From assembly GCF_913778135.1 (NCBI RefSeq), contig NZ_CAJYVU010000093.1, positions 1 through 51,652 on the forward strand: DNA of 51,652 bases, given 5' to 3'. Under the pieces are notes generated by a model. That model did not search any database and had not been told where the DNA came from. It saw only the letters and a list, made by a program, of their open reading frames with translations. Shown here one piece after another: positions 19,005 to 30,090 of this stretch; position 1 is the stretch's first letter, and each line of letters opens with the position of its first letter. The stretch is from an uncultured Sphingomonas sp. Lineage in GTDB: Bacteria; Pseudomonadota; Alphaproteobacteria; Sphingomonadales; Sphingomonadaceae. A program made the translations under genes and the position numbers.

Positions 19005-19163
19005 CTATTGATGCGAATGCCTCGCAGAAGCGGCGTCGCGCCGACAGCGGTCGGAGCAGTAGATCACGTGATCCCAGTCGCGCCCCCACTTCTTGCGCCA
19101 GGCAAACGGACGCGCGCAGACCGGGCAGGTTTTTGTCGGCAGGTTCAGCTTCTTGTGCGCCAT
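19005..19163 (-). CDS. DUF2256 zinc-ribbon-like small protein
   Basis: A 52-residue protein: it starts [16 protein letters not shown], continues [17 protein letters not shown], and ends with [18 protein letters not shown]. The two CxxC/CxxxC pairs (TCPVC and YCSDRC) can bind one zinc, and the W-R-K-K-W-x-R-x-W core is the DUF2256 signature. Function is unknown for the family. It lies 23 bp downstream of the metH stop on the same strand and before the operon terminator, so it is probably the last gene of the SAM-cycle operon. It is easily missed because of its size. Confidence 0.88.
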   Translation of the reverse strand: MAHKKLNLPTKTCPVCARPFAWRKKWGRDWDHVIYCSDRCRRDAASARHSHQ

Positions 19164-19186
19164 ATCGGGCACTCAACGCGCGAGGC

Positions 19187-21859
<2,673 letters not shown>

Positions 21860-21928
21860 GACGTTCCTGTCACCCCCGCGCTGACGGGGCATGAGTCTGT
21901 TGTTCGAGTTGACGGGGTAATCGGGCGA

Positions 21929-22993
21929 TCACGCCGCCATGAAGAACGGCTCCAACCCGGCGAGCCGCGTACGCACCGCCGGTACCGGCACCTGCCGCGG
22001 GGCGAGGCCGCGCACGCCTTGCGCGATCGCCGCGATATGCGCGGGCGTCGACCCGCAGCAGCCGCCCAGCACGTTGACTTGGCCCGCCTCAGCCCATTGC
22101 CCGACCAGCCCCGCGGTCGTCGCGGGCGCCTCGTCATAAGCGCCCAGCTCGTTCGGCAACCCGGCGTTGGGATAGACCATGATTAGCGTGTCGCAGATCT
22201 CCGACAGCGTCTTCACGTGCGGGCGAAGCTGTTCCGCACCGAACGAGCAGTTGAGCCCGATCGTCAGCGGCCGCGCGTGGCGCACCGCGTGCCAGAACGC
22301 CTCCACCGTATGACCCGACAGATTGCGTCCCGACAGATCGGTCAGCGTCATCGACAACATGATCGGCAGGTCCCGCCCGAGCGCTTCTCCCGCCTCGATC
22401 GCCGCCATCACGCCGGCCTTGGCGTTGAGCGTGTCGAACACCGTCTCGATCAGCACGAAATCGGCACCGCCCTCGACCAGCGCGTCGATCTGCTCGCGGT
22501 AGACTTGCTTCAGATAGTCGAAGTCGATCTCGCGGTAGCCGGGATCGTTGACGTCGGGCGACAGCGACAGCGTCTTGTTGGTCGGCCCGACCGCGCCCGC
22601 GACGAAGCGGGGGCGGCCGTCACGCGCCTGGAACTCGTCTGCGATTTCTCGCGCCAGCCGCGCGCTCTCGACGTTGATCTCGCGCACCAGCCCCTCGGCG
22701 CCATAATCGGCCTGGCTGATACGGTTCGCGGAGAAGGTATTGGTCTCCGCGATATCCGCACCCGCCTCGAAATAGGCGCGGTGGATCGCGGCGGGTACCT
22801 CGGGCTTGGTCAGCGCGAGGATATCGTTGTTGCCCTTTTGATCGTGGCCGAGCGACAGCGTACCGGCGTAGTCGGCCTCCGACAGCTTCCAGTTCTGGAT
22901 TTCGGTTCCGAACGCGCCGTCGGTGATGAGGATGCGCTTGGCGGCTTCCGCGTTGAAGATGTCGCGCACGCTCACGCCGCCGAACCCGCTCAT
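21929..22993 (-). CDS. Homocysteine S-methyltransferase module of split methionine synthase
   Basis: A 354-residue TIM-barrel protein matching the N-terminal homocysteine domain of MetH. It begins RILITDGAFGTEIQ and has the zinc-ligand cysteines in GLNCSFG and the GGCCGS motif near residues 315-320. It would activate homocysteine thiolate and accept the methyl group from the cobalamin half encoded 69 bp downstream. The start overlaps the metF stop (ATGA). Standing alone it could be taken for an MHT-type methyltransferase, but the position directly before the remaining MetH modules makes the split-enzyme reading far more likely. Confidence 0.93.
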   Translation of the reverse strand: MSGFGGVSVRDIFNAEAAKRILITDGAFGTEIQNWKLSEADYAGTLSLGHDQKGNNDILALTKPEVPAAIHRAYFEAGADIAETNTFSANRISQADYGAEGLVREINVESARLAREIADEFQARDGRPRFVAGAVGPTNKTLSLSPDVNDPGYREIDFDYLKQVYREQIDALVEGGADFVLIETVFDTLNAKAGVMAAIEAGEALGRDLPIMLSMTLTDLSGRNLSGHTVEAFWHAVRHARPLTIGLNCSFGAEQLRPHVKTLSEICDTLIMVYPNAGLPNELGAYDEAPATTAGLVGQWAEAGQVNVLGGCCGSTPAHIAAIAQGVRGLAPRQVPVPAVRTRLAGLEPFFMAA

Positions 22994-23943
22994 GCCGCCA
23001 CCTTCGCCTGCGCCGCGCCACCGGCACGCACGCCGAGCAGGTGACAGATCGCGAAGCTCAGCTCGGCCTTGTTCATCGTGTAGAAGTGGAATTGCTTGAC
23101 CCCGCCCGCGTAAAGCTTGCGGCAGAGTTCCGCCGCGACCGTCGCCGCGACGAGCTGCCGCGCCGCTGGGCGATCATCCAGCCCCTCGAACAACCGTGTC
23201 AGCCATGCTGGAACGTCCGTCTGGCACATCGCCGCCATCCGCATCACGCCCGCGACGCTCGCGATCGGCATGATGCCGGGCACGATCTCGGCGGTAATTC
23301 CCGCCGCGGCGGCGGCATCGCGGTAGCGGAAGAAGGTGTCGGGCTCGAAGAAGAATTGCGTGATCGCGCGGTTCGCGCCGGCGTCGATCTTGCGCTTGAG
23401 GTTGTCGAGGTCGGCGGCGGCGTCGCTCGAATCCGGGTGGCACTCCGGATAGGCCGCGACCGAAATCTCGAACGGGTGCAGCCGGCGCAAGCCCGCCACC
23501 AGCGCCGCCGCATTCTCATACCCGCCCGGATGCGGCGCGTAGCCATCCGCGCCCGCAGGCGCATCGCCGCGCAGCGCAACAATGTGGCGTACCCCCGCCG
23601 CCCAATATTCCTGCGCAATCGCGTCCAGTTCCTCGCGCGTCGCCTCGACGCAGGTCAGATGCGCGGCCGCCGGCACGTCGGTCTCACGCGCGATCCGCGC
23701 CACCGTCGCGTGGGTACGATCGCGCGTCGAGCCGCCGGCACCATAGGTGACCGACAGGAAGCGCGGGTTGAGCGGTTGCAAGGTCGCGATCGATTGCCAC
23801 AACACCTCCTCCGATTTGTCGGACTTGGGCGGAGAGAATTCGAAGCTCACGTCCACGTCGCCGCCGACATCGGCGTAGAGCGGGCCATCGTGCGCCAGCA
23901 CCGCTTCGTTCACCTGCCTAAATTCTTTTGCCTGCGTGCTCAT
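22990..23943 (-). CDS. metF: Methylenetetrahydrofolate reductase
   Basis: A 317-residue FAD-containing TIM barrel. Family marks are VSFEFSPPKSD near the N-terminus (residues 33-43), LSVTYGAGGSTRDRT, HLTCV, ALRGDAP and ITQFFFEPDTFFRY. It makes 5-methyl-tetrahydrofolate, the methyl donor for MetH. I chose the ATG at 23943, which overlaps the sahR stop (ATGA); an open extension upstream lies inside sahR. Coupling on both sides places it in the middle of the operon. Confidence 0.95.
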   Translation of the reverse strand: MSTQAKEFRQVNEAVLAHDGPLYADVGGDVDVSFEFSPPKSDKSEEVLWQSIATLQPLNPRFLSVTYGAGGSTRDRTHATVARIARETDVPAAAHLTCVEATREELDAIAQEYWAAGVRHIVALRGDAPAGADGYAPHPGGYENAAALVAGLRRLHPFEISVAAYPECHPDSSDAAADLDNLKRKIDAGANRAITQFFFEPDTFFRYRDAAAAAGITAEIVPGIMPIASVAGVMRMAAMCQTDVPAWLTRLFEGLDDRPAARQLVAATVAAELCRKLYAGGVKQFHFYTMNKAELSFAICHLLGVRAGGAAQAKVAA

Positions 23944-24899
23944 GCCGCCTTCACCTCGCCTGCGCGCCCGGCCGCCTTGCGACCGAGCCACAATTTCACC
24001 GTCAGTTCACCGCCATCCAGCGTCTCGATCCGTGCCGGCATCAACCCGGCGGCGGCGAACCAGCCCTCGATCTGCGCGTCGGAGAAGCCGAGGCGCGTGT
24101 GCGCGTCCTGTGTCCGCAATTCCTCGCGATCGTGCGGCGCGAAATCGGCGATCAGCAACCGTCCCCCGGCCGACAGCACTCGCGCTGCTTCCGCGATTGC
24201 GGCACCCGGCTGCTGCGCGAAATGGAGCACGTGGTGCAGGATCGCGACATCCGCGCCACCGTCCGCCAGCGGCAAGGCGTAGAGATCGGCCTGACGCAGC
24301 TCGGCATTGCCCAGCCCCTGCTCGCCCAGCTTCGCACGCGCGAGGCGCAGCATCTCCGAGCTGCGATCGATCCCGAGCGCGGTGGTCGCCGCGCGGGCGA
24401 ACAGCTCGATCATGCGCCCGGTGCCCGTGCCGATATCGATCAAGCGGCCGATCGGCTCGCCCGCCAACACGCGGATCATCGCCGCCTCGACCTGCTCCTC
24501 GGCGATGTGGAGCGAACGGATCGCGTCCCACTCGCGCGCGTGGCTCTCGAACCAGCCCGCCGCCGCCGCCGCACGGTCGGCACGCACCGCCGCCAGCCGC
24601 GCCGCGTCGGCGCTCGCCTGCCGGTCAGGCGCCCCTGCCTCCCACGCATCCAGCGCGGCGAGCACAGGCGCGACGCGCGCCTGCTCGCCCAGCGCGACGA
24701 ACACCCAGCTGCCTTCCTTGCGCCGCTCGGCCAGGCCTGCGTCGGTCAGGATCTTGACGTGACGACTGACGCGCGGCTGACTCTGCCCCAGCACCTGCGC
24801 GAGTTCGCCGACCGACAGCTCCATCGCGCGCAGCAGACAGACGATCCGCAGCCGCGAGCTGTCGGCAAGAGCACGAAAGATGTCGAGCGCGGCGTCCAT
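23940..24899 (-). CDS. sahR: SahR-type ArsR regulator fused to a methyltransferase-like domain
   Basis: A 319-residue fusion. Residues 1-85 are an ArsR winged helix (SVGELAQVLGQSQPRVSRHVKILTDAGL, recognition helix about 38-52). From about 120 a class I SAM-methyltransferase fold follows, with motif I LIDIGTGTGRM at 153-163. In the known SahR regulators of Proteobacteria this domain senses S-adenosylhomocysteine, and the protein represses SAM-cycle genes until SAH accumulates. Here it heads the metF-metH operon. A perfect palindrome lies 9 bp before its own start and a close copy lies before metK, fitting autoregulation and control of the whole cycle. A catalytic role for the methyltransferase domain cannot be excluded. 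Confidence 0.9.
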   Translation of the reverse strand: MDAALDIFRALADSSRLRIVCLLRAMELSVGELAQVLGQSQPRVSRHVKILTDAGLAERRKEGSWVFVALGEQARVAPVLAALDAWEAGAPDRQASADAARLAAVRADRAAAAAGWFESHAREWDAIRSLHIAEEQVEAAMIRVLAGEPIGRLIDIGTGTGRMIELFARAATTALGIDRSSEMLRLARAKLGEQGLGNAELRQADLYALPLADGGADVAILHHVLHFAQQPGAAIAEAARVLSAGGRLLIADFAPHDREELRTQDAHTRLGFSDAQIEGWFAAAGLMPARIETLDGGELTVKLWLGRKAAGRAGEVKAA

Positions 24900-24908
24900 G
24901 ACCTCAAG

Positions 24909-24928
24909 ATATAAAGATATCTTTATAT
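24909..24928. promoter_or_regulatory. SahR operator (perfect 20-bp palindrome)
   Basis: ATATAAAGATATCTTTATAT is its own reverse complement over all 20 positions. It ends 9 bp from the sahR start codon on the minus strand and about 90 bp from the divergent lipoprotein start. Sequence this AT-rich is exceptional in the window. The near-copy before metK supports its role as the site of the adjacent ArsR-type regulator. Confidence 0.85.
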
Positions 24929-25017
24929 GCGGTCAACGTAGCGTGGAGTTGCGCGGATGTGGGAGCCAAGCGCACGGACGCGACGTTGAGCCATCCGAAC
25001 AACGAAGGGGAAATATC

Positions 25018-25299
25018 ATGAAGCTTGTCATCGCGGTCGCTGCCGCCGCGCTCTCGCTCGCCGCGTGCAGCCAAAAGGCGCAGAACGAGAGCGCGGAAGC
25101 CGCCAACGCCGTTGCCGCCGACACCAGCGCGACGATTGCCAACGCGGTGAACGACGTTCAGGCGGCGAGCGACGCCGCGCTCGATCGCGCCGCGAACTCG
25201 ATGGATCGTGCCGGCAACGCCGCCGCAAATACCGCCGACGCCGCGACCGATGCGACCGGCGAGGCACTGACCGACACCGGCAACGCGATGCGGCGCTGA
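25018..25299 (+). CDS. Small alanine-rich lipoprotein, hypothetical
   Basis: A 93-residue protein with a lipoprotein signal peptide (MKLVIAVAAAALSLAACS, lipobox LAAC, Cys18). The mature part is low-complexity and alanine/asparagine/aspartate-rich (AANAVAADTSATIANAVNDV and similar), likely helical or disordered. No family recognised with confidence; it loosely resembles entericidin-like or other small envelope lipoproteins. GAAGGGGAAA lies before the ATG. The stop overlaps the next ATG (TGATG). Confidence 0.75.
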   Translation: MKLVIAVAAAALSLAACSQKAQNESAEAANAVAADTSATIANAVNDVQAASDAALDRAANSMDRAGNAAANTADAATDATGEALTDTGNAMRR

Positions 25300-25487
25300 T
25301 GCGGCGATCACTGGTGGCGGCGGGGCTGCTGGGTCTGGCCGCCTGCTCCTCGCCCGATCAGCCGGGTCAGCTGACCCGAGATCAGGACGCCCGCCTGAAC
25401 AGTGCGGCGGAAATGCTCGACGCGAACAGCGTGGCGTTCGACGACGCCTCCGACAACGTGACCGAGACCATGGAGAATCAGCAATGA
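25299..25487 (+). CDS. Small lipoprotein, hypothetical
   Basis: A 62-residue protein with the signal MRRSLVAAGLLGLAACSS (lipobox LAAC, Cys16) and a short acidic mature part of about 46 residues. I do not recognise a family. Its ATG overlaps the stop of the preceding lipoprotein gene, and its stop overlaps the ATG of the aldo/keto reductase, so all three are coupled. Length and signal are convincing; function is unknown. Confidence 0.72.
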   Translation: MRRSLVAAGLLGLAACSSPDQPGQLTRDQDARLNSAAEMLDANSVAFDDASDNVTETMENQQ

Positions 25488-26434
25488 TCGACCGTCGCCG
25501 GCTTGGCGCATCCGACCTGAAGATCGCGCCGCTGGTGCTCGGCGGCAACGTGTTTGGCTGGACCGCCGATCGCGACGCCAGTTTCGCGGTACTCGACGCC
25601 TTCGTCGACGGCGGCGGCACGATGATCGACACCGCCGATGTTTATTCCGCCTGGGTACCCGGCCATCAAGGCGGCGAGTCGGAGACGACCATCGGCGAAT
25701 GGCTGCGTACCAGCGGCAAGCGCGATCAGGTGCAGATCGCCACAAAGGTCGGTATGCTGCCGGGCGACGGCGGCGAGAAGCTCTCACCCGCGCGGATCGC
25801 GGCAGCGTGCGAGGACTCGTTGAAGCGGCTCGGCACCGATTACGTCGACCTCTACTTCGCGCATCGCGACGACGAGGACACCCCACAGGACGCCGTTGCT
25901 GAGGCGTTCGCCAGGCTGGTCGAGGCGGGCAAGGTCCGCGTGCTCGGCGCCTCCAACTTCCACGCTGCGCGATTGAAGTCGGCGATCGAGGGCGCGCGCG
26001 CCGCCGGTTTGCCGCATTATCAGGTGCTCCAGCCCGAATATAACCTCGTCAGCCGCACCAAGTTCGAGGGCGAGTTGCAGGATTACTGCGTCGAGTTCAA
26101 CGTCGGCGTCGTCCCTTATTATGGGCTCGCGTCGGGGTTCCTCACCGGCAAGTATCGCTCCGCCGACGACCTAAAGAAAAGCGTCCGCGGCGGGCGCATG
26201 ACCGAGCTCTTGGAGGGCAAGGGTCAGGCGATGCTGGCGGCGATGGACGGCGTGGCGGAGGAGACCGGCGCAACCCACGCGCAGATCGCGCTTGCCTGGC
26301 TGATCGCACAACCCGGCGTCTCCGCCCCAATTGCAAGCGCCACCCGAGTCGAGCAGGTGCACGATCTGCTGCCCGCCATGGAACTGCGGCTCAGCGACGA
26401 TCAGCTTGCCCGGCTGACCGACGCGGGCGTGTGA
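25484..26434 (+). CDS. Aldo/keto reductase
   Basis: A 316-residue NADPH-dependent oxidoreductase with an (alpha/beta)8 barrel. The catalytic tetrad can be placed: Asp and Tyr in MIDTADVYSAW, Lys in IATKVGM and His in LYFAHRDDED. The C-terminal coenzyme region includes APIASATRVEQV. The subgroup (AKR with YghZ/Tas-like order) acts on varied aldehydes and ketones; no specific substrate can be assigned. It is the last gene of the three-gene unit with the two small lipoproteins. Confidence 0.9.
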   Translation: MIDRRRLGASDLKIAPLVLGGNVFGWTADRDASFAVLDAFVDGGGTMIDTADVYSAWVPGHQGGESETTIGEWLRTSGKRDQVQIATKVGMLPGDGGEKLSPARIAAACEDSLKRLGTDYVDLYFAHRDDEDTPQDAVAEAFARLVEAGKVRVLGASNFHAARLKSAIEGARAAGLPHYQVLQPEYNLVSRTKFEGELQDYCVEFNVGVVPYYGLASGFLTGKYRSADDLKKSVRGGRMTELLEGKGQAMLAAMDGVAEETGATHAQIALAWLIAQPGVSAPIASATRVEQVHDLLPAMELRLSDDQLARLTDAGV

Positions 26435-26460
26435 GGCGATAAGGAGGCGGTTATCGCGCC
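26435..26460. terminator. Hairpin between convergent genes
   Basis: CGATAA (26437-26442) and TTATCG (26451-26456) pair across an 8-base loop, with a GGC/GCC extension that needs a bulge. It fills the 16-bp gap between the aldo/keto reductase and the hydrolase and includes the hydrolase stop codon. No strong T-run. Confidence 0.4.
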
Positions 26461-28391
26461 GCCGTCACCTGCGCCGCGGCCGCATCGTCGACGATCGGCA
26501 GCAGGACCGAACTTGCCTGCGCGCCGCCCCAGCTCACGCGCTGCGTCGCCGCTTTGTAGTCGCCGGGCTTCGCGTTGAAGATGTTGGGCACGAACGTCTG
26601 CGGATTGCGATCGTAGAGCGGGAACAGGCTCGACTGCACCTGCACCATGATCCGATGCCCGGGCAGAAACACGTGATCGACGTTAGGCAGCGCAAAGCGA
26701 TAGTTCTCGATTTTACCCGGCGTCAGCTTCGCCGGTGTCGCGCGCCCGTGGACGTAGCGCCCGCGGTAGATCTCGATCCCGAGCGGCAACTGGTACCCGG
26801 TCATCGCCGGCTTCGATCCCTGGCTCGCGGGCTCGGGCAGCGTGTCGGGATAGACGTCGATCACCTTGACCACCCAGTCGCTGTCGCTGCCGCTGGTGGC
26901 GGCGAACAGGTTGACCTGCGGTGCGCCCATGATGTGGACCGGCTTGTCGAGTGCCCCTGTTTGCCAGCTGACCACGTCGGGACGCCCGCTGACGAAGCGC
27001 TGGTCGCGCACCAGCCACGTCTTCCACTGGTCGCCGTCACCGATGTCGATCGGGCGTGGCAGGAACGGCACCGGGCTGGCGGGATCGGAAACGTAGCTGG
27101 TGCTGCCTGCGGCCGCCGGCTTGTCGAACGACGCCGCGCCGTTCGCGCCAAGGTATAGCGGCGTCGCCGTCCCCATCGGCCACTTCGGCGACACCTCCCA
27201 CCGGTTGACACCCGTGGCATAGGTCAGCACTGGCGGGATCGTCGCCGGCGTGCCGCGCAGGTAATGGTCGAAGAACGGCTTCATGTAGCGCTGGCGGAAT
27301 TGCAGCGCCGTGTCGCCATTAAAGGTCAGCGCACCTAGCTCGTAGCCGTAATGGTTGACGCCCGAGTGCCGCCACGGCCCGATCACCAGCGACACCATGT
27401 TGTTGCCGGTGTCCTTGGGCTCCAGCGCGTCGTAGACCGCAGGCGCACCGTAGCTGTCCTCCTGATCCCACTGTCCGACCACCAGCATCGTCGGCACGGT
27501 CAGCGGACGCGCCGCCATCCATTTGTCGACCGCCTGCATTGACCAGAAATCGGTGTAGGCCGGGTTCTCCATCACCTTGCGGACGGTGGGATAGTTCTCG
27601 ATCCCCCATTTGCGCGCGTAATCGCCGATCGAGCCCGCGTTCAGGTAGGTGGTGTAATCGTCCCCTGCCCCGCGCGCGATCTTCGCGCCCGTGTCGCCGT
27701 GGCCGGTGCTCATCTCGACCGCGTAGTCGAGCGTGCCGACGCGGAACGCACCGTTGTGGAAATCGTCGTCGCCGATCCAGGTGTCGACCATCGGGCTCTG
27801 CGGCATCGCGGCCTTCAACGCCGGGTGCGGGTTGATCTCCGCCATCAGCGTGGTGAACCCCAGATAGCTGCTGCCGATCACGCCGACCTTGCCGTTACCC
27901 TCCGGCACGTTCTTCACCAGCCAGTCGATCGTGTCGTACGCGTCGGTCGATTCGTCGATGCCGGTCGGATTGAGCGGCCCCGACAGCGGGCGCGTCATCA
28001 CGAAGATGCCCTCGGAGTGATGCATCCCGCGGATGTCCTGATAGACGCGGACGTAACCGTCATCGACGAACTCCGCATCCATCACCGGCAGGATGTCGAC
28101 CAGCTTCTGACTTGCGGTCCGCGCGGTCGATCCCGCCGCGTCATAGGGCGTGCGCGACAGGAGGATCGGGCCGTTCCGCGTCCCCTTCTTCATCAGGATG
28201 ACGGTGTACAGCTTCGTTCCGTCGCGCATCGGTACCATGACCACGCGCTTGATGTAATCCGCCTCCGGCCGCACCTGATCGTAGGACGCGACCACGTCGG
28301 GAGTCATCGGCGTCACCCGTTCCTGCGCGTGGGCGAGCGCGATCGGGGCGACAGAGAGCGCGAGCGCGGCGAGCGGGAGGCGAAGCGTCAT
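26451..28391 (-). CDS. Secreted CocE/NonD-family hydrolase (X-Pro dipeptidyl-peptidase / acyl-ester hydrolase type)
   Basis: A 646-residue protein with a signal peptide (MTLRLPLAALALSVAPIALAHAQ). The alpha/beta hydrolase domain has the nucleophile elbow GVIGSSYLGF, and the C-terminal jelly-roll domain (about 400-640) is typical of cocaine esterase, alpha-amino-acid ester hydrolase and glutaryl-7-ACA acylase. It probably hydrolyses acyl esters, amides or peptides in the periplasm. The ATG at 28391 starts the signal peptide; the frame continues upstream to 28649 without sense. It is divergent from the cation transporter gene. Confidence 0.87.
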   Translation of the reverse strand: MTLRLPLAALALSVAPIALAHAQERVTPMTPDVVASYDQVRPEADYIKRVVMVPMRDGTKLYTVILMKKGTRNGPILLSRTPYDAAGSTARTASQKLVDILPVMDAEFVDDGYVRVYQDIRGMHHSEGIFVMTRPLSGPLNPTGIDESTDAYDTIDWLVKNVPEGNGKVGVIGSSYLGFTTLMAEINPHPALKAAMPQSPMVDTWIGDDDFHNGAFRVGTLDYAVEMSTGHGDTGAKIARGAGDDYTTYLNAGSIGDYARKWGIENYPTVRKVMENPAYTDFWSMQAVDKWMAARPLTVPTMLVVGQWDQEDSYGAPAVYDALEPKDTGNNMVSLVIGPWRHSGVNHYGYELGALTFNGDTALQFRQRYMKPFFDHYLRGTPATIPPVLTYATGVNRWEVSPKWPMGTATPLYLGANGAASFDKPAAAGSTSYVSDPASPVPFLPRPIDIGDGDQWKTWLVRDQRFVSGRPDVVSWQTGALDKPVHIMGAPQVNLFAATSGSDSDWVVKVIDVYPDTLPEPASQGSKPAMTGYQLPLGIEIYRGRYVHGRATPAKLTPGKIENYRFALPNVDHVFLPGHRIMVQVQSSLFPLYDRNPQTFVPNIFNAKPGDYKAATQRVSWGGAQASSVLLPIVDDAAAAQVTAAR

Positions 28392-28491
28392 GGTGCAGGC
28401 GTATCGCGTCGCCCCGGCCCCCGCAACGCGGCGATGAACGACTTGGCGACACATTTGTTTACGTGGACACACTAATCCGGGAACCACGACG

Positions 28492-29442
28492 CTGTCCGAC
28501 CTTACCGCGCGCATTCGCGACAACATCGTCCTTTTCGGCGCGCTCGCTGCCAACCTCGGCATCGCGGTGGCGAAGTTCGTCGCGGCCGGCATCACCGGCT
28601 CGTCCTCGATGCTGACGGAGGGCGTCCACTCGGTCGTCGACAGCGGCAACCAGGTGCTGCTGCTCTACGGGCAGAAACGCGCAAAGCGTGCGCCGGACGC
28701 GGCGCACCCGTTCGGCTACGGGCGCGAACTGTACTTCTGGGCCTTTGTGGTCGCGATCCTGATCTTCGCGGTTGGCGCGGGCGTGTCGGTGTACGAGGGC
28801 TATCTCCATATTATCGAGCCGGAGGAGCTGACCGATCCGACAATCAACTATATAGTCATAGCCATATCGCTTGCGCTTGAAGGATCGTCGTGGTGGATCG
28901 CGCGGCGCGAGTTCAAGGAAGCCAAGGGCGATCTCGGCTGGTGGGAAGCGATCCACCAGTCGAAGGACCCGCCGGGATTCATCGTTCTGTTCGAGGATTC
29001 GGCCGCACTCGCCGGATTGCTGATCGCCGCGATCGGGGTCTTTGCCAGCCACGCACTCGGCGATCCGCGGATCGACGGCTACGCCTCGATCGCGATCGGC
29101 GGCGTGCTCGGCATCGTCGCGGTGCTGCTGGCGCGCGAGGCCAAGGGCCTGCTGATCGGCGAGCGCGCCGACCCACGCGTGATCGCCCGCGTGCGTGAGA
29201 CGGTCTCGACGTATCCCGCAATCACCGCGGTGAATCACGTCCGCACGATCCACACCGCGCCCGACAGCATCTTCGTTGCGATCAGCGCCGATTTCGACGA
29301 CAATCTGACGATGGGCGAGGGCGAGACGATGATCGAGGAGATCGAGCAGGCGCTGAAGAAAGCCGAGCCGCGGCTTTCGTCTATCTACATCCGGCCCGAA
29401 AAGGCGAGCGATGCGGTGAGCGACGGAGCACACGGCAAGTGA
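28492..29442 (+). CDS. ZnT9-like cation diffusion facilitator, apparent CTG start
   Basis: About 316 residues from a CTG at 28492 (SDLTARIRDNIVLFGALAANLGIAVAKFVAAG...). The first canonical start in frame is GTG at 28567, but beginning there would delete most of the first membrane helix. The second helix carries HSVVD, a family metal site, and IVLFEDSAALAGLL resembles the ZnT9/SLC30A9 branch. GGGAA (28479-28483) lies 8 bases before the CTG. No in-frame ATG, GTG or TTG occurs between the CTG and the upstream divergent gene. It probably transports Zn or another divalent cation. Overlaps the next gene by 4 bp (GTGA). Confidence 0.8.
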   Translation: MSDLTARIRDNIVLFGALAANLGIAVAKFVAAGITGSSSMLTEGVHSVVDSGNQVLLLYGQKRAKRAPDAAHPFGYGRELYFWAFVVAILIFAVGAGVSVYEGYLHIIEPEELTDPTINYIVIAISLALEGSSWWIARREFKEAKGDLGWWEAIHQSKDPPGFIVLFEDSAALAGLLIAAIGVFASHALGDPRIDGYASIAIGGVLGIVAVLLAREAKGLLIGERADPRVIARVRETVSTYPAITAVNHVRTIHTAPDSIFVAISADFDDNLTMGEGETMIEEIEQALKKAEPRLSSIYIRPEKASDAVSDGAHGK

Positions 29443-30080
29443 GCATGATGCAACGGCTGCTCGGCACATTCTCGGCGCTGCTGCTGCTCGTCACCGCGCT
29501 GCCTGCGCAGGCCGCGGTGATGATCACGTTCTGGAACCGTGACTTCGGCAACTATTTTCCGCACGCCTTCTTCACGCTGCGCGGCACGCCCGATCGCGGC
29601 GGCCCGGCGGTGGACGGCAGCTACGGCTTCACCGCGCAGTCGGTCAGCCCGGCATTGCTGTTCGGCAACGTCAAGGGCCGCGTCGAAACGCCCAAGCTCA
29701 CCTACATGGAGGGCAGCCACGCACGCTTTGCCGTCACGCTGACCGACGCGCAATATGACGCGATCCTTCGCCTGATCGCCGGCTGGAGCGAGAAGACCGG
29801 CGACAGCACCTACAATCTGGGCAAGCGTAACTGCGTGCATTTCGTGCGCGAGGCACTACGCACGAGCGGGCTCGAGGGGCTCGACCATCCCAAGCTCATG
29901 AAGAAGCCCACCAGCTTTCTGTCCGCGGTGGAGAGCGCCAATGCCGGGCACGTCATCGTCATCGACAAGATCGGCAAGGAGTATCTCGCCTCCCTGCCGC
30001 CGATCAACGGCGTCCGGCCGATCGACGCGCCGGTATCGGATCCCGGCACGATGAAGGGCAAGAAGCCCGAAGCAAATTAA
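29439..30080 (+). CDS. Secreted protein with permuted papain-like His/Cys motif, hypothetical
   Basis: A 213-residue protein with a signal peptide (about 1-25, ending LPAQAA). The mature part has a His in YFPHAFFTLRG and a Cys in RNCVHFVREAL. This order, His first and then an NC-x-H-F motif, is seen in the NlpC/P60-related permuted superfamily (LRAT-like, PPPDE-like and DUF4105-type). A peptidase or acyltransferase role is a reasonable guess, but I do not know the family. It may start at the GTG at 29439 or the ATGs at 29445 and 29448. Coupled to the CDF gene. Confidence 0.7.
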   Translation: MSMMQRLLGTFSALLLLVTALPAQAAVMITFWNRDFGNYFPHAFFTLRGTPDRGGPAVDGSYGFTAQSVSPALLFGNVKGRVETPKLTYMEGSHARFAVTLTDAQYDAILRLIAGWSEKTGDSTYNLGKRNCVHFVREALRTSGLEGLDHPKLMKKPTSFLSAVESANAGHVIVIDKIGKEYLASLPPINGVRPIDAPVSDPGTMKGKKPEAN

Positions 30081-30090
30081 CGAGATCGAT

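Noticed and set aside
28391..28491. ACGTGGACACA motif in the divergent hydrolase/transporter gap as an operator
   Set aside because: No symmetry and only one copy in the window.
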